A DNA stretch of 64,000 nucleotides from Vanessa cardui (Eukaryota; Arthropoda; Insecta; Lepidoptera; Nymphalidae). Below the pieces are notes generated by a model. It searched no databases and was not told the DNA's origin. It worked only from the letters and a program-made list of their open reading frames with translations. Location of the stretch: positions 1,924,501-1,988,500 of the forward strand of contig NC_061140.1 in assembly GCF_905220365.1 (NCBI RefSeq), read 5' to 3'. Positions 12,301 through 24,550 of this stretch are shown one piece after another. The position numbers and the translations under genes are program-made. How positions within the stretch are numbered: the stretch's first letter is position 1; every line of letters starts with the position of its first letter.

Positions 12301-12800
12301 TATTAATAGTATAAATTAATTAAAATTTTCACGTGTACATGTTACAACGTGTAAATAAAAACGCAAAAATAATTTTAGTTAGTAACTCATATTACATATT
12401 TATCGTATATTTCAACTCATATCGACGTATGTAATTAAAATAGTTGTGTTATACTATTAAAGATTCGTTTCATCGATTTTGCGAAATTCGATAACAGTAT
12501 TTGAGGCATTTCAGCTTGCCTCGTTTATTTTATAGCATCTTGAATCCATAGCTTAACAAATTTTGTTTAACTAGCTTCGGATCAATATTTTTTTTTCATT
12601 TCAATTAAGTTATTATAGTTGCTAGAAATGACTTTAAGATAATTTTGTTTTGATTTAGTATAGTTTTTTCTCTGTTTGAAGCTAGAATACTCAATATTGA
12701 TTGGAAAAGTTCGTGTATTATTCGCTCGAGTTCGCACAATATATCCAAAAACTAGCCTTATTGATTCGACCTGATTTTTATCTCATATATACATATATTT

Positions 12801-13022
12801 GACGACCTCCTTAGTCGAGTGGTGTGTGCACCGGTTTTCATGGGTACCCCACTCCGAGGTCCCGGGTTCGATTCCCGGCCGAGACAATGTATATTATCAT
12901 TAGTTTTCTATGTGTTCGGGTCTAGGTGTTTGTGGTACCATCGTTACTTCTGATTTTTCTTAACACAAGTGCTTCAGCTACTTACATGGGGATCAGAGTA
13001 ATGTAAATGATGTTGTCTCATA
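12801..13022 (+). mobile_element. SINE family B, best-preserved copy
   Basis: The head retains CCCGGGTTCGATTCCCGG, a perfect T-arm-like palindromic stem with a canonical B box, and the body ends GATGTTGTCTCATATTTA. It lies 500 bp from the preceding copy in the same orientation. Confidence 0.8.
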
Positions 13023-13899
13023 TTTATTTATTTTATTGATAGCGTGAGACGAATTTTGTCCCAGTGATTATGGGATATATCTGCATATAGAAAATCGGTT
13101 ATTGTCTTATTTTGAAGAGCTCCAGTTCCATTCTTGATTTCATTCACTATTTTTTTGTGATTTAACGGAGATTTAATATTAGAGAGTGGGATAAAGTTAC
13201 TGACCGATAACAACGACTGTATATGAAAAAGATGAATAACATACAATAAATCCCTTGTTAATTTTCAGAAAAGCTGTTCCTTATCTTGAAGAATATTTAT
13301 TTCGTTTGTATGATAAAGTTATAATTATGAAACTATTTAAAAAAAATACACATTCGTTGGAATTACGACGAAAACATCGCGTTGCTATAAAGACATTCCT
13401 GTCTATTTGGCGCCATTGCCTCTCTTAATATTGAATTAATAAACAGTTATCATGTTTCTTTACAAAACAAATATAGTTTTTATAATATTGTATTGAGTTT
13501 TTCTTTAAAATAATTTAATACAAAACATACAAGTTATTACGAAGTTGAAAATATTTAGTAAAATATTTAAAAACTTAATTTAGTAATGATTATCAATATA
13601 CATACCAAGATACGTACTTGTGATAATATGATATTTATAATATGAAGTCATATGTATTTTTATATATGCATATATAGCCGTTATAGTCTTTTCAGAGAAC
13701 TGTTATGGTTCTCTGGTTAAAAAGCAAGAGTTTTAACCAATGATTGCGGGTACAAATTCCGAAAATCTGTGACTTCGGACCACCTTGTAAGCGGTCACCA
13801 TCATATTGTTTTTCTTAGATCAGAACACAACATTACAAAACACTGTTGTTTGATGGTAGAATCAAAGATAAGTACATTTCTTTTTCTTTTTTTTATAAT

Positions 13900-14180
13900 A
13901 TAGGTTGGCGAACAATAATATGGGCCACCTGATGATAAGTAGTCACCATCACCCATAGACAATGACGCTGTAAGAAATATTAATTATTCCTTACATCGTC
14001 AATACGCCACCAACCTTGGGGACTAAGATGTTATGTCCCTTGTGCCTGTAGATACACTGCCTCACTCCTTCAAACCGGAACACAACAATACTGCGTACTG
14101 TTGTTTAGCGGTAGAATATCTGATGAGTGGGTGGTACCTACCCAGACGGGCTTGCACAAAGCCCTACCACCAAGAATTGG
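13900..14180 (+). mobile_element. Dispersed repeat family C, long copy
   Basis: Begins near GGTTGGCGAAC, with GGGCCACCTGATGATAAG, CACCATCACCCATAGACAA, then CCAACCTTGGG, GCCTGTAG.TACACTG and CTACCCAGACGGGCTTGCA. More than ten copies occur in both orientations. No terminal inverted repeat or coding region is visible, so I leave the class open (SINE-like or non-autonomous DNA element). Confidence 0.65.
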
Positions 14181-14619
14181 AGTAGGAGCAACAGCTTGCT
14201 CAAACCACCGTGTACTCTAAATATATTTATTAACTTTTTTATTATATGAGTTATTTCTGAGCTTAGCGAATGTGTTAACCCTTAGGGAGAAATAAAAAAA
14301 ATATATAATATAATTAATTCATTTTATTAAAATATTTTTTTATCAATAAGTATAATCGAAACAAAGTATAACACTTTTTTCTTTATTATTGTCTCACATC
14401 TAGAAATATTTAATAAAATAATAATTGTATATATAAAGGAATTTATACAAAAATGTTTGTTAATGTTAAAATAATTAAAATGTTTATAATTTTATTACTC
14501 AATTGAAAATAATTAAAAGATCTATTTCTGATTCTGACCGTTTCGTCTGCGCATGTGTTACCCTGGTGTTCTGAGAACACCGTGGTCGTTTCTTACATGC
14601 ATTCTCTCATTTCCATTTG

Positions 14620-14870
14620 ATAGACGAGAAAATGGACCATTTGATGGCAAGTGGTTACCACCGCCATAGGCAATGGCCATTTAAGAAATATAAAATATTC
14701 CTTGCATCATCAATGCTCCACCGACCTTAGGAACAATGTAATATATATAATAATAATTATAATTAATATAACTAATGTCTTTTCTGCCTGTAGTTACACT
14801 GGCTCACTCACCCTTCAAACCAAAACATAACAATACTGAATACTGCTGCTTATGACAGGGTAACGTCATG
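14620..14870 (+). mobile_element. Dispersed repeat family C, diverged copy
   Basis: CCATTTGATGGCAAGTGG and CCGCCATAGGCAATGG lead into CCACCGACCTTAGG, then TACACTGGCTCACTCACC. A roughly 30-bp AT-rich stretch interrupts the middle. Confidence 0.6.
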
Positions 14871-14943
14871 AGGATGATCACGTGATGTCCCTCGAAGATA
14901 AGGAGAGGGTGCCATTGGCTTTGTAGAGTCTACTTATATAATA

Positions 14944-15038
14944 GGGAGTAGCTTCACATAATATATTTGTTAAAAATGACGATTCAATAGAGCTTGTAAA
15001 GGATACTAGAATAAAGTATTTTGATTTGATTTGATTCA
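14944..15038 (+). mobile_element. LINE family F 3' end, 5'-truncated
   Basis: GTAGCTTCAC, AAATGACGATTCAATAG and AGTATTTTGATTTGATTTGATT match the last ~100 bp of family F with its TTGAT-type terminal repeats. Confidence 0.65.
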
Positions 15039-15280
15039 GCACCGGTGCGTCCAACGCAACACCGTTTCGAGAAAATGCTAATCTTCAGAAATTCAAATAA
15101 TTTAAAAAAATAACAGTCATATTATTCAATACAAGATTATTTAATAGAAAAAGGGTAGAGCTTTTACTTGCTGTCTTCCTGTCAGTCTGTTATTATATTT
15201 AATATTCGAAACGAATAAATGATAATCTTTTCACAATAAATATGATCGTTCATACAACACATGCATGAAGTATAAATCAG

Positions 15281-15576
15281 CAGCAACAGCCTGTAAATTA
15301 CCCACTACTGGGCTGAGGCTTCCTCTTCCATTAAGGAGAGGTTTTGGAACATATTCCACCACGCTGTTCCAATGCGGGTTGGTGGAATGCATATGTGGCA
15401 GAATTTCGACGAAATTAGACACATGCACGTTTTTTCACGATGTTTTCCTTCACCGCCGAACACGAGATGAATTATAAACACAAATTAAGCACATATATAT
15501 AGTGGTGCTTGTCTGGGATTGAACCCGAAATCATCGATTAAGATGCACGCGTTCTAACCACTGGGCCATCTCAGCA
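15281..15576 (-). mobile_element. SINE family A, near full-length
   Basis: Retains the whole body and the tRNA-like head region on the minus strand (GAGATGGCCCAGTGGTTAGA). Confidence 0.8.
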
Positions 15577-15811
15577 TGAAGTACATTTGAAATATATAGT
15601 GTAATACGACCAATGGCGATCAAAGTAAAATAATTTTAAGTATAGGTTAAAGTAACAGCTCGAGGTTATAGGTTACGATTATTGAAAAGAATAGAGTTAC
15701 TCTAGCGCGTCAATCATATCATCATAGAATTGATATCATTAATTAAAGCATAAATTAATAACTATAATATTGTATGTCATCATGCAACGATATTATGTTA
15801 ACTTATGATAT

Positions 15812-16010
15812 ACTAGTAGTTGCCTACGGCTTTGCTCACGTTTTAGTGTTTTGCTTGTCATGTGTCAGATAAAAAAAGTATATGTAATTTATTAGAGCTT
15901 AAGTTTGCTTCGTATCAAATTTCATCAAATTAAGTTCAGCGGTTTGATAGTGAAAGATCACCAGACAGACAGACGGATAGAGTTACTTTCACATTTATAA
16001 TATTATACAT
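15812..16010 (-). mobile_element. Helitron-like non-autonomous element, family E
   Basis: Bounded by ACTAGTAGTTGCC..CGGCTTTGCTC on the left and TTTCACATTTATAATATTA on the right. On the minus strand it therefore starts TAATATTATAAATGTGAAA and ends in a GC-rich segment plus CTAGT, consistent with Helitron-type CTRR 3' ends without terminal inverted repeats. It carries GACAGACAGACGGATAGAG near its 5' end. Confidence 0.55.
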
Positions 16011-16760
16011 TTATTATTTATTATACATATTATTATTATTTGTTTTGGCATTGTCACTTTAATTTTTGGTAGAGTCCACATTATTTTGTTATATATTTAT
16101 ACATGTTTGTATATACGTATATTTTAGACTATTTTACATACATTTTTTTAAATAATTTTATGACAGCCAAATTTTTTACGTATTGGGTGGTTGCCAGTTA
16201 TTATTATTACATACATATCATTATCCATCCACCTGTGATGTTTTGAAGACTACTGTTGCCCATGAATTGAAATGGTTCCGTATTTTATTTAGACCATGAT
16301 CCAAATACACCTAAGAACCCTTTCACAGTCGTGGACTCTGCTTGACCTCTTCACGGAACCAAGTAAATTAATATAAAATATTTTATTGGTGATAGTAGGA
16401 AAACATTGATCAAAGATTTATAATAAATTTTTGAATACACTCACACAAGCTTAATAAAGAACAATTAGACTTTCTTTTGATAAAATATATTGAGCGACAT
16501 TAAATCACGATAAAGTGGGATTCTGTAAGAATTCACTTTATTTCTCACTTTTGAAATACTGACTGTCTTAGCGTGATACGCTTATTGATATGTGTATTCT
16601 CTATATTTTATGATTATTATAGTTGTTGTAAATGTTACCAAAATCATTTTGACATTCTACGCTCGTTCTGCGGTGACTTTCGAGTTACTTCTAATATAAT
16701 ACGTCTACTATTCCTGCTAATATTATAGGTAAATTTTTGAGGATGGTTGTATACAAACAA

Positions 16761-17055
16761 AAACAACAACAGTCTGTAAATTTCCACTTCTGGGCTAAAG
16801 GACTTCTCTCCCTTTGAGGAGAAGGTTTGAAACATATTCCACCATGCTGTTCCAATGCGGGTTGGTAGAATACACATTTGGCAGAATTTCTATGAAATTT
16901 GTCACATGCAGGTTTCCTCACGATGTTTTCCTTCACCGCTGAGCACGAGATGAATTATAAAGACAAAATAAGCACATGAAACAGCGGTGCTTGCCTGGGT
17001 TTGAACCCGCAATCATCGGTTAAGATGCACGCGTTCTAACCACTGGGCCATCTCG
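16761..17055 (-). mobile_element. SINE family A, near full-length
   Basis: Complete in outline. The head on the minus strand reads CGAGATGGCCCAGTGGTTAG and contains GGTTCAAACCC. Confidence 0.8.
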
Positions 17056-17187
17056 ATGGATGTATGTATGAACGAATTTCGATGAAATTAAACAGTAATA
17101 AAGTTCATCGGAATAACACATACGTTACAATTTATAATTATTTTAAGTAATATGGTCATAATATATATACATATATATTCATATCAA

Positions 17188-17221
17188 GTACCCGTGCGAA
17201 GCCGGGGCGGGTTGTTAGTCA
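17188..17221 (+). mobile_element. Helitron-like family D, 3' end fragment
   Basis: CCCGTGCGAAGCCGGGGCGG followed by GTTGTTAGT matches the GC-rich terminus of the element described at 23380. The rest is unrecognisable. Confidence 0.45.
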
Positions 17222-17914
17222 TTTATAAAGCTCTTAATTTAATTAACTAGTTTATAATGACGTCATCATCAAATAAAGAATATGATTTCGAAAATAAAGT
17301 ATTGTTATATAAATGAACTTTAGAAATGTACGTGTTATAACAAAAATATATAGAGAGTCAGTATTATTACGTTATTACAAGTCGACAGGAAACACAGTAG
17401 AGCCTAATTGATCCAGAAACACGTGACTTGTGTTTTTTGTGTCTTTTGCGTAATGTATTTTTTTATGTATTTTTTAATGATTAATATTTTTTAATATTAA
17501 TTATAAACAATTAATTACAATTGACAAAAGAGTTGAGTCATTTAATCACTTTCCTTTTATTTCTTATCTTTATATAATATTGAAAATATGTTATTTTTTA
17601 TGTCACATTTATATAAATACTTTAATGTTGTATATAAAAAAATACAATGTTCGAAGTAATTTCAAAGTTTCATTTAAGTTCCATAAAAATATATAATATG
17701 TAATAATATATTTGAAATATAAAATAATTGGCTTAGTAAACGACATACCTTTCGAATTTTTCATTACAGAAATCACAATAATTAGTGTATCTATAAAATC
17801 GATCAGTAAATTGAGCAACTAACTCACACAAGTAAAATGAAGATTCACTTATTTGAGTCAAAGGTTACCACGAGTGCTCGCTGTAAGATATAGAGGTGAA
17901 CGAATATTGTCTGA

Positions 17915-17950
17915 TATAAATATGGGATGAGCCAGTAGAGCCACATTCAG
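17915..17950 (+). promoter_or_regulatory. Core promoter of the second cuticular gene
   Basis: TATAAA at 17915-17920 and an arthropod initiator-like TCAGAG at 17947, 33 bp downstream of the TATA box. This would give a 5' leader of about 34 bases before the ATG at 17983. Confidence 0.65.
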
Positions 17951-17982
17951 AGTTCATCCTTTGCAACGAGAACAGCTTAAAC

Positions 17983-20196
17983 ATGAAGCTGGTGAATAAT
18001 TATTATATTAATAATTTAACTTATCGAATATAATAATCGAACGTGCTAAGTGACATAAAAATAATTTTAAACTTATTTGTGTTTAAATATCAGTTTAATG
18101 TATTCTTTGTTGTATTTTCAGCTCATAGTCCTGTCAGTTATTGCGTGCGGATGTGCCGACAAGTTGGACAGGACATATCTTCCACCGCAAAGCGCTGCAA
18201 CGGCTGGTGGTAGTCCAGGCGCATTAACAGCACCGGGATTCCAATCAGGAAGCAACTTTGGACAAGGCCTTCCATCGGGGTCAGCACGTCAACCTGGAGC
18301 TGCAGGATTTGATCAGTCTAGCTCCTCTGGATTCGGTCAAGGACCTTCGGGAAGTGCACAGCCATCGAGTGCAAATGGATTCGGTTTATCGAACAATGCT
18401 CCGAGCAACAATGGCTTTGGACCTTCCAAATTAGGTGGAACATCACGTGGTAGCTCGTATGATTCAGCATTTGAATCTCGTGTACCTTCCACTTCCGCTT
18501 TTGCTTCATCTCAAATTGGACCCAATGACGCTGCTTTCGGCCAATCAAATGCTTTCAACCAAGGTCTTGGCTCGGGACTATCAGGCCCAAATGTGCCCCA
18601 AGTGTCTACACCAGAACGCGCTCAAGCATCAGCTGACAGAAATGCTGAGATCCTGAGTTACGTCAACGAAAATAATGGTGAATCTTATAGATACAGCTAC
18701 GAAACATCCAACGGTATATCTGCTGAAGAGTCTGGTGAAGCTACTAATGGTGTGAGAGCACAGGGAGGATATTCTTACACCGGTGACGATGGCAAAACTT
18801 ATTCAGTGACCTACACTGCTGATGAAAACGGATATCAACCACAGGGTGAACATTTACCCACACCTCATCCTATCCCCGAGGAAATTTTAAGGTCCATTGA
18901 AGAAAACGCAAGAGCAGCAGCAGCTGGTACTCAAGAAGGTAATATATTATTTTAGTTATATTAAAACTCACCATTTTTTTTATGAAATATCACATAGATA
19001 TTTTTTACTACATTTGACGTCTAATAATAGCCCTTGTCATAGCCTATTTCATCATAGAATAATAAATGTTTGCATATCAAGTTAACTATTGTTTATTTTT
19101 AGGTGCGTACCGTCCCGAAGAATATGAATCTGATCAGTCACCTCAGCAGTATAACGCCGGTAGCGCATTCAATCAAGGTCAGAACTTTGGTTCCGCTCAA
19201 GGTTTCCAATCAGCTCAAGGGCAAGCTGGAAGCCAACCTCAAATCAATAACTTCGCAACGAACCAAGGTGCTTCTGGGCGTCCAAGTGGTCCATCAGGTC
19301 AGTATGGTGAAGTGAATCAAGGTTTAACCTCAGGTGTGAACCAAGCAAGCCAAGGACAAGGACAAGATGCCAACGGATTTAAACAAGCCCAAAATGGTTT
19401 TGGATCGACTGGACAAGGCTCAATTAGTCAGTACCGTCCTCAAATAAACAAACAGACTAGCTACTCAGCTGGATCAACTTCTGGATCTGGTTCAAATGCC
19501 AACGCGGGTGCTTTCGGTTTCGGCAATAAAGATAATCAGTTAGGTCAAGCTAATGTACCTTCGTCAGGAAATCAATTTACCTCTGGCAGTACTTCCAACC
19601 AAGGTCAAGCTTATCAAGCTCCATCAGGATCTCAAGGGTCATCATTTGGATCTCAACAAGGTTCTCAATACAAACCAGAAAGCCAACCAATTGGATCTGC
19701 AGGTTCTTCTGGACAAGGTACACGTTACCAATCTAACCAGAATGCATTCAATGCTGGCCCATCCTCCAATGGCCAAAACACTCAATATGGCCCATCTTCC
19801 GGTTCAAACACTGGCTCAGGTCAGAGCACCTCATACAATGGAAACCAAAACTCTCAATCAAGCCCAGTTGGACGTGTTCCTCAATATCAACAAAATGGAA
19901 ACCAGCCTGGATCGAATGCTGCTCCGAGCCAGGGTACGCAGGCACAATTCCCATCAGGCAATAAGTTTGCATCGGGTGCTTCAGGCCCGGCTGGTTCAGC
20001 TGGCTCAGCAATCCAAGCGCCTTACCAATACAACCGACCTGGTCAGAGCTTCGAGACACAACCGCAAAGTTCTTTCAACGCTGGTTCTCAGGGTACCAAC
20101 GGAAGAGGGAATCAAGATAATCAGAGAGGTATTGACCAATTCGGTGGACCTCGCCAACCCCCAAGCTTCAGCCCACAGGAAGGTTATAAATATTAG
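17983..20196 (+). CDS. RR-1 cuticular protein with G/Q/S/N-rich tail (639 aa, three exons)
   Basis: Coding exons are 17983-17991, 18122-18938 and 19103-20196 (1920 nt). The introns have GT..AG ends; intron 1 (130 bp) is phase 0 after MKL and intron 2 (164 bp) is phase 1 inside a glycine codon. The precursor starts MKLLIVLSVIACGCA, a signal peptide, followed by DKLDRTYLPP (YLP motif). Residues about 40-165 are G/S/N-rich with FGQGPSG-like repeats. Residues about 185-249 form an RR-1 chitin-binding domain (YRYSYETSNG, GGYSYTGDDGKTYSV, YTADENGYQPQGEHLP), followed by IPEEILRSIEENAR. Exon 3 opens GAYRPEEYESD, continues as a cysteine-free Q/S/G/N-rich tail and ends FGGPRQPPSF...GYKY. The protein is expected to be secreted by epidermis and bind chitin. 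The tail resembles resilin in composition, but the chitin-binding type is RR-1 rather than the RR-2 of resilin. Confidence 0.93.
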
Positions 20197-20242
20197 AAGT
20201 AAAGTGATAGAATATTCTAGACATACCTACCCTAAATTGGCA

Positions 20243-20370
20243 AATAAATTATGAAAAAAAAAAACTTATACAGCATTAAAGAAATCGTAAAAAAAAAACA
20301 TAATTTTGTACATATAAATATTGTACGAAAACGTATATCATAAATCACTGTGTGATTGAAATGAAATAAA
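20243..20370 (+). terminator. Polyadenylation signals of the second cuticular gene
   Basis: AATAAA at 20243-20248 (47 bp after the stop, followed by an A-run) and again at 20365-20370. Confidence 0.6.
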
Positions 20371-21299
20371 TATTTAAAAAAAATATATAACCTTTTTTTT
20401 CTAACCTCTTTTTTCAAAACATAAAAACGATCTCGTAACACATTATCTGATAATGACCGTTATTTCGATTTAAATTGCGGACATAAAGAATGAAGTAATC
20501 AACAAATTATATCCAACTAAAATATCTGACCCTCTCATAATGCCGACAAAATATCAAGTAACAACTTAACAGAAAAGTACACACGCCATAATAATAGTTT
20601 CACTGATAACATTGATAAGATTGTAGATTGATGAAATTATGCTCAACACTTTAAATTATAAAGCCAAAAATTGGTTCTGTAAATATTTTGGGCATTATAA
20701 ATATTTAAAAAAAAAAAAAAACAGTTTTCAAATCGTCAATCTATTGGGTCTTGTAACATCAATTATTAAATTCTGTTTAACATTAAAGTAAAAGTAAATT
20801 TAATCTCAAAGCTTGGCTCTCTCCTATTGAAATTAGTCACAATTAAAAGTCAAAAGATTCAAAATAATTTGTTCATGAAAATTAGATCTTGGATTTGAAC
20901 CCACAATCATTATCAAGTACTAACCATCTCATAAATTCCAAAGTTCAATTTTAATACAAACATTTGAAATTAGAATGTTACAGTTATGCAATATATATAA
21001 AGAGTTCATAGCCTTCTGAAATACAAAGCTATCGAGATGATTAATCTAGACTTCAGTTTATCTAAGCGTCATCGTCTCAAACTTAAATCAAATGAAGTTT
21101 TAGAATCATCGACATATTCGTTGTGAACTTGTTACATCGTCAAACGGATCCGTTTAATAGGTCACAGAATATCATGACTAAATATAACGGTATGTACACA
21201 CTGAGGTGAAAACGCTGCGTTTTATAGCGTTGTAAATAATAATTAACAGGCCCATGCAAAACCGTTTTGGTACCAACCACATGTCAAATATTTTACTGC

Positions 21300-21470
21300 C
21301 ATATTTTACAGCAATAGTTAGAATTTTTTTTTCTGATTTGAAGGTTGGGTGAGTTAGTTTGGGTAGTTAAAAGCACAAGGGATATAACATTGTCCAAGGT
21401 TGGTGATGCATTGGTATTGAAAAGGTTTTTTAATATGTAGATTACTGCTTATTATCAGGTGAACAACTAG
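21300..21470 (-). mobile_element. Dispersed repeat family C, partial
   Basis: AAGCACAAGGGATATAACATT, CCAAGGTTGGTG and TTATCAGGTG follow the family in reverse order with many substitutions. Confidence 0.4.
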
Positions 21471-21920
21471 CTACCAATTTTAAATAAAAAGAGTTCAACA
21501 ACAATAATTATTATTTACTTTAAATTATTATTATAATGTAGAAGGAAACTTCTAAACTGGTCTTAATGTTGTGTTGTATAAATGTATGTTTAATATTTAC
21601 AATACATAATTAATAATACACTTTTAATTGAACATGAATAAAAACTAAAGCAAGGTCCTTATAATGCAATTTTATAATAACCCTGAAAACGCTCGTTTTA
21701 GAAACACAACCAAACGCAAAACTCACAACAATGCTATTAATACAAACGGTAACCTAACATAACAAAAAATTAGATAAATTTCGAGAGGTATGTAATATAT
21801 GTAAATCTAATTACTAGCATACAATAATACATTATGATAGATTACACAAAAATTTGCAAATGCAATTTTGTATAAACGATAAATATAATTTCCAATCCGA
21901 TTACATGTACACATCTAGAA

Positions 21921-22179
21921 CCGAGGTGGCACAGTGGTTAGAACGCGTGCATCTTAATCGATGATTGCGGGTTCAAACCCAAACAAGCATCACTGTATAT
22001 TCATGTGTTTTAATTGTGTTGTGCTCCGCGGTGAAGAAAAACATCATGCGTCTAATTTCATAGAAATTCTGCCACATGTATATTCCACCAACACGCATTG
22101 GAATATGTTCCAAATCTTCTTCTTAAAGGGTGAAAAAGCCTCAGTGGGAAATTTACAGGCTTTTGTTGATTGTTGTTCT
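21921..22179 (+). mobile_element. SINE family A, plus copy
   Basis: The head reads CCGAGGTGGCACAGTGGTTAG, the B box is GCGGGTTCAAACCC, and the tail ends in TTTACAGGCTTTTGTTGATTG. Confidence 0.8.
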
Positions 22180-22514
22180 ATAAATATATTATTTAATGTA
22201 CAACACACTATGACCAAAATGACGGATTAACACGCAATACAATATACGTTGCTACATGACACTTAGTCTAAAAACCGCTTAAGTTAATCGTGTCATGTGT
22301 CCGGGCCCTTAATCGAAATTGACAAATTACATGTCGTTAGTCATTTAAAAAGCACACCGTCTTTTATACGATGTCATGAGATCACATACGATATAATTAC
22401 AGCTTGCGATCTTGCAACCTGCTTGACACTTTCATAATATACACATTAATGGATGCTTCTGTTTATTTAGCTTTCAACAGAAACAAACAATACTATACTT
22501 TAATAATTATAATG

Positions 22515-22630
22515 GTTCAAAATCAAAATATACTTTATTCAAACAGGCTTTTATAAGCACTTTTAAATCGTCATTTAACTAATTAAGTGAAGCTACCATC
22601 GGTTCTGAACGTAAATTCCACCGAAAAGAA
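22515..22630 (-). mobile_element. LINE family F 3' tail
   Basis: TCAAAATCAAAATATACTTT, AGGCTTTTATAAGCACTTTT and CACTT-region GAAGCTACCATCGGTTC match the reverse complement of the family tail. Confidence 0.65.
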
Positions 22631-23379
22631 CAGTTATAATAATAATAATAATAAAGCTTTATTTCCCTTATTAGTTGCATATAACAATGTCATCTTTTAT
22701 GTGTTAGTATTTTAGTATGTTTATTTATTTATTCTATTTTTGTCCTCTTTGTATATTTTCTATTATATGTAAGGGCCGCCTATTGCGGTAAAAGCTTCCG
22801 CCAAATGTTGCCAGCTATCTCTGTCCCTGAAAAGAACAGGTAAGAAACTTATCAGTTACTATTTTTATGACCAGTTCCTCCATAGTCTGGTCATCTTTAT
22901 TTAAATAGCGATCTATTTAAGATTGAAATGGAGAATATCCTTAGTGCGTTATCTTCCTTATTGTCAGCGTAAAAAAAAACGATTATTTTCTTGATATTTA
23001 TCTTTTATTTTATTAATGTTTGGCTTTAAATATAATTCTAAATCAAGTGAATCCGTTATACAGTAGATCCGTTTCTAAACCTTAATAAGACCACTACTCA
23101 GACACAACTCAGCGGTGATACTTCAGTGAGATTTAAAAGCTGTTATTTCCCACATATACAAACAGCTTAGCACATTGCGTTGCATCGTAACGAAGTAACT
23201 ACATATTTAAATTTATAGTTTCACGTATGAATTCGCGAAGTTACTGTGAAACAACTTCTTAACAAAGATTTCATAGAACTTCAACCATTCAACGGTTTAA
23301 TAGTAGAGATTTGACTATTGTAAATATTCATCGATGAAATGATTGCAATGAACAGATTGCGTGTTACGCTTTATCATTA

Positions 23380-23601
23380 CTCAGTATAAAACAAAGTCGC
23401 TTACCGCAGTCTGTCCCTATGTATGCTTAGATCTTTCAAATTACGCAACGGATTTTGATGCGGTTTTTTTAATAGATAGAGTGATTCGAATGGAAGTTTT
23501 TTGTATATAATACATGGACAATATAGTTAATAAATAATGATAATTTTAGAAGTTTATTGTGTGATGATTGCACCCGTGTGAATCCGGGTCGGGTCGCTAG
23601 T
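23380..23601 (+). mobile_element. Helitron-like non-autonomous element, family D
   Basis: Starts near CAGTATAAAACAAAGTCGC, contains ACGCAACGGATTTTGATGCG and ATACATGGACAATATAGT, and ends GGGTCGGGTCGCTAGT. Five further copies or fragments in this window share these blocks. The CTAGT terminus and lack of terminal inverted repeats suggest a Helitron-derived element; no Rep/helicase is present. Confidence 0.6.
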
Positions 23602-23934
23602 TAATTATAAAATAATTAACAACTAAGGCTGATGAGGAGTGTGATTTGCAGTCATAGTTAGTGAGTCTTGCTGGCACAGTTCATCTATTATACGAAAATC
23701 ATTATTCACCCCGCCCATATGGTTTAAAATATTTTGTGTCTTTGAGGATTTATGTATGACTATTAAAAACAAATTTAATTTAATTTTAATCCATATTTTA
23801 AAACATAAATAGTTGTATGAGCTGTTTGTTGTATGAATGTAAATTGTTTGTATGTATGTACATATTTATTTGTTAATATTCGTTCACCTTAATTGATAAT
23901 ATATTTTAAGAAGAATTATGAATTAAAATTAGTT

Positions 23935-24075
23935 ACTGTATAAATCTTGACCACGTGGAATGGTGGCAAGATTGCCAGCAGCGTTTCCCCGTTGAATCGC
24001 AATTCCGATCCTCTGGGCAAAAAACGAACCAGCCCTTCTGTCACCATTGCCACCGTTCCACGCTGTCAAAATTTA
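23935..24075 (-). mobile_element. LINE ORF2 C-terminal fragment
   Basis: The minus strand translates in one frame to FFAQRIGIAIQRGNAAGNL, a sequence commonly seen at the C terminus of lepidopteran non-LTR retrotransposon polyproteins. About 45 codons remain, with no upstream reverse transcriptase. Confidence 0.4.
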
Positions 24076-24167
24076 TACAGAATTTTTTATTCATATTGGT
24101 ATTTTTTTTAAAATAAATAAATAAATGCATTATATGACCTATTCAATTTAATTTATTTATTTTTTTT

Positions 24168-24384
24168 AAATATGAGACAACATCACATACATTACTCTGA
24201 TCCCAATGTAAGTAGCTGGAGCACTTGTGTTATGGAAATCAGAAGTAACGACGGTACCAAAAACACCCAGACCCAAGACAACATAGAAAACTAATCGTAA
24301 TCTACATCGACTCGGCCGGGAATCGAACCTCAGGGTGGTGTACCCATGAAAACTGGTGTGCGCACCAATCGACCATGGAGGTCG
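24168..24384 (-). mobile_element. SINE family B
   Basis: Reverse copy from TATGAGACAACATCACATAC to the head at GACCTCCATGGTCGATTGG (read on the minus strand). Confidence 0.75.
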
Positions 24385-24550
24385 GTTTATATTTAAGCAT
24401 TTAATGTTATTAATTTTTTATGTTAATTAAAATATTAAAATAAATAAAACAGAGTCCGAAATAATAAACGGTCTCTAATTTAAAATGTTGCCGATGTCAC
24501 TACAAACATAAAATTTGCAACAAATAAATAAAAAATTTAACAAAAAGAAA

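Larger units (their letters stand above)
4702..17914. other. Gene-free interval between the first and second cuticular genes
   Basis: About 13 kb without a supportable coding gene. It holds the LINE tails, SINEs, dispersed repeats and TA or TAAA microsatellites listed separately. The stretches 5300-6600, 7500-8150, 8300-9100, 9450-10700, 11000-12080, 13040-13890, 16020-16750 and 17060-17900 are AT-rich and show nothing I can name. Short open frames here lack codon structure, splice context or family motifs. Confidence 0.7.

Noticed and set aside
12801..12890. tRNA gene (A box and B box, GGTTCGATTCC)
   Set aside because: The sequence recurs at many sites fused to the same non-tRNA body and the cloverleaf is degenerate, so it is the head of a SINE. 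The same holds for the family A heads.
19553..20254. A 233-codon open frame overlapping the gene 2 tail exon
   Set aside because: It is an alternative frame of the repetitive Q/S/G-rich exon, kept open by biased codons. The exon's own frame has the splice junction, the conserved cap and the stop.
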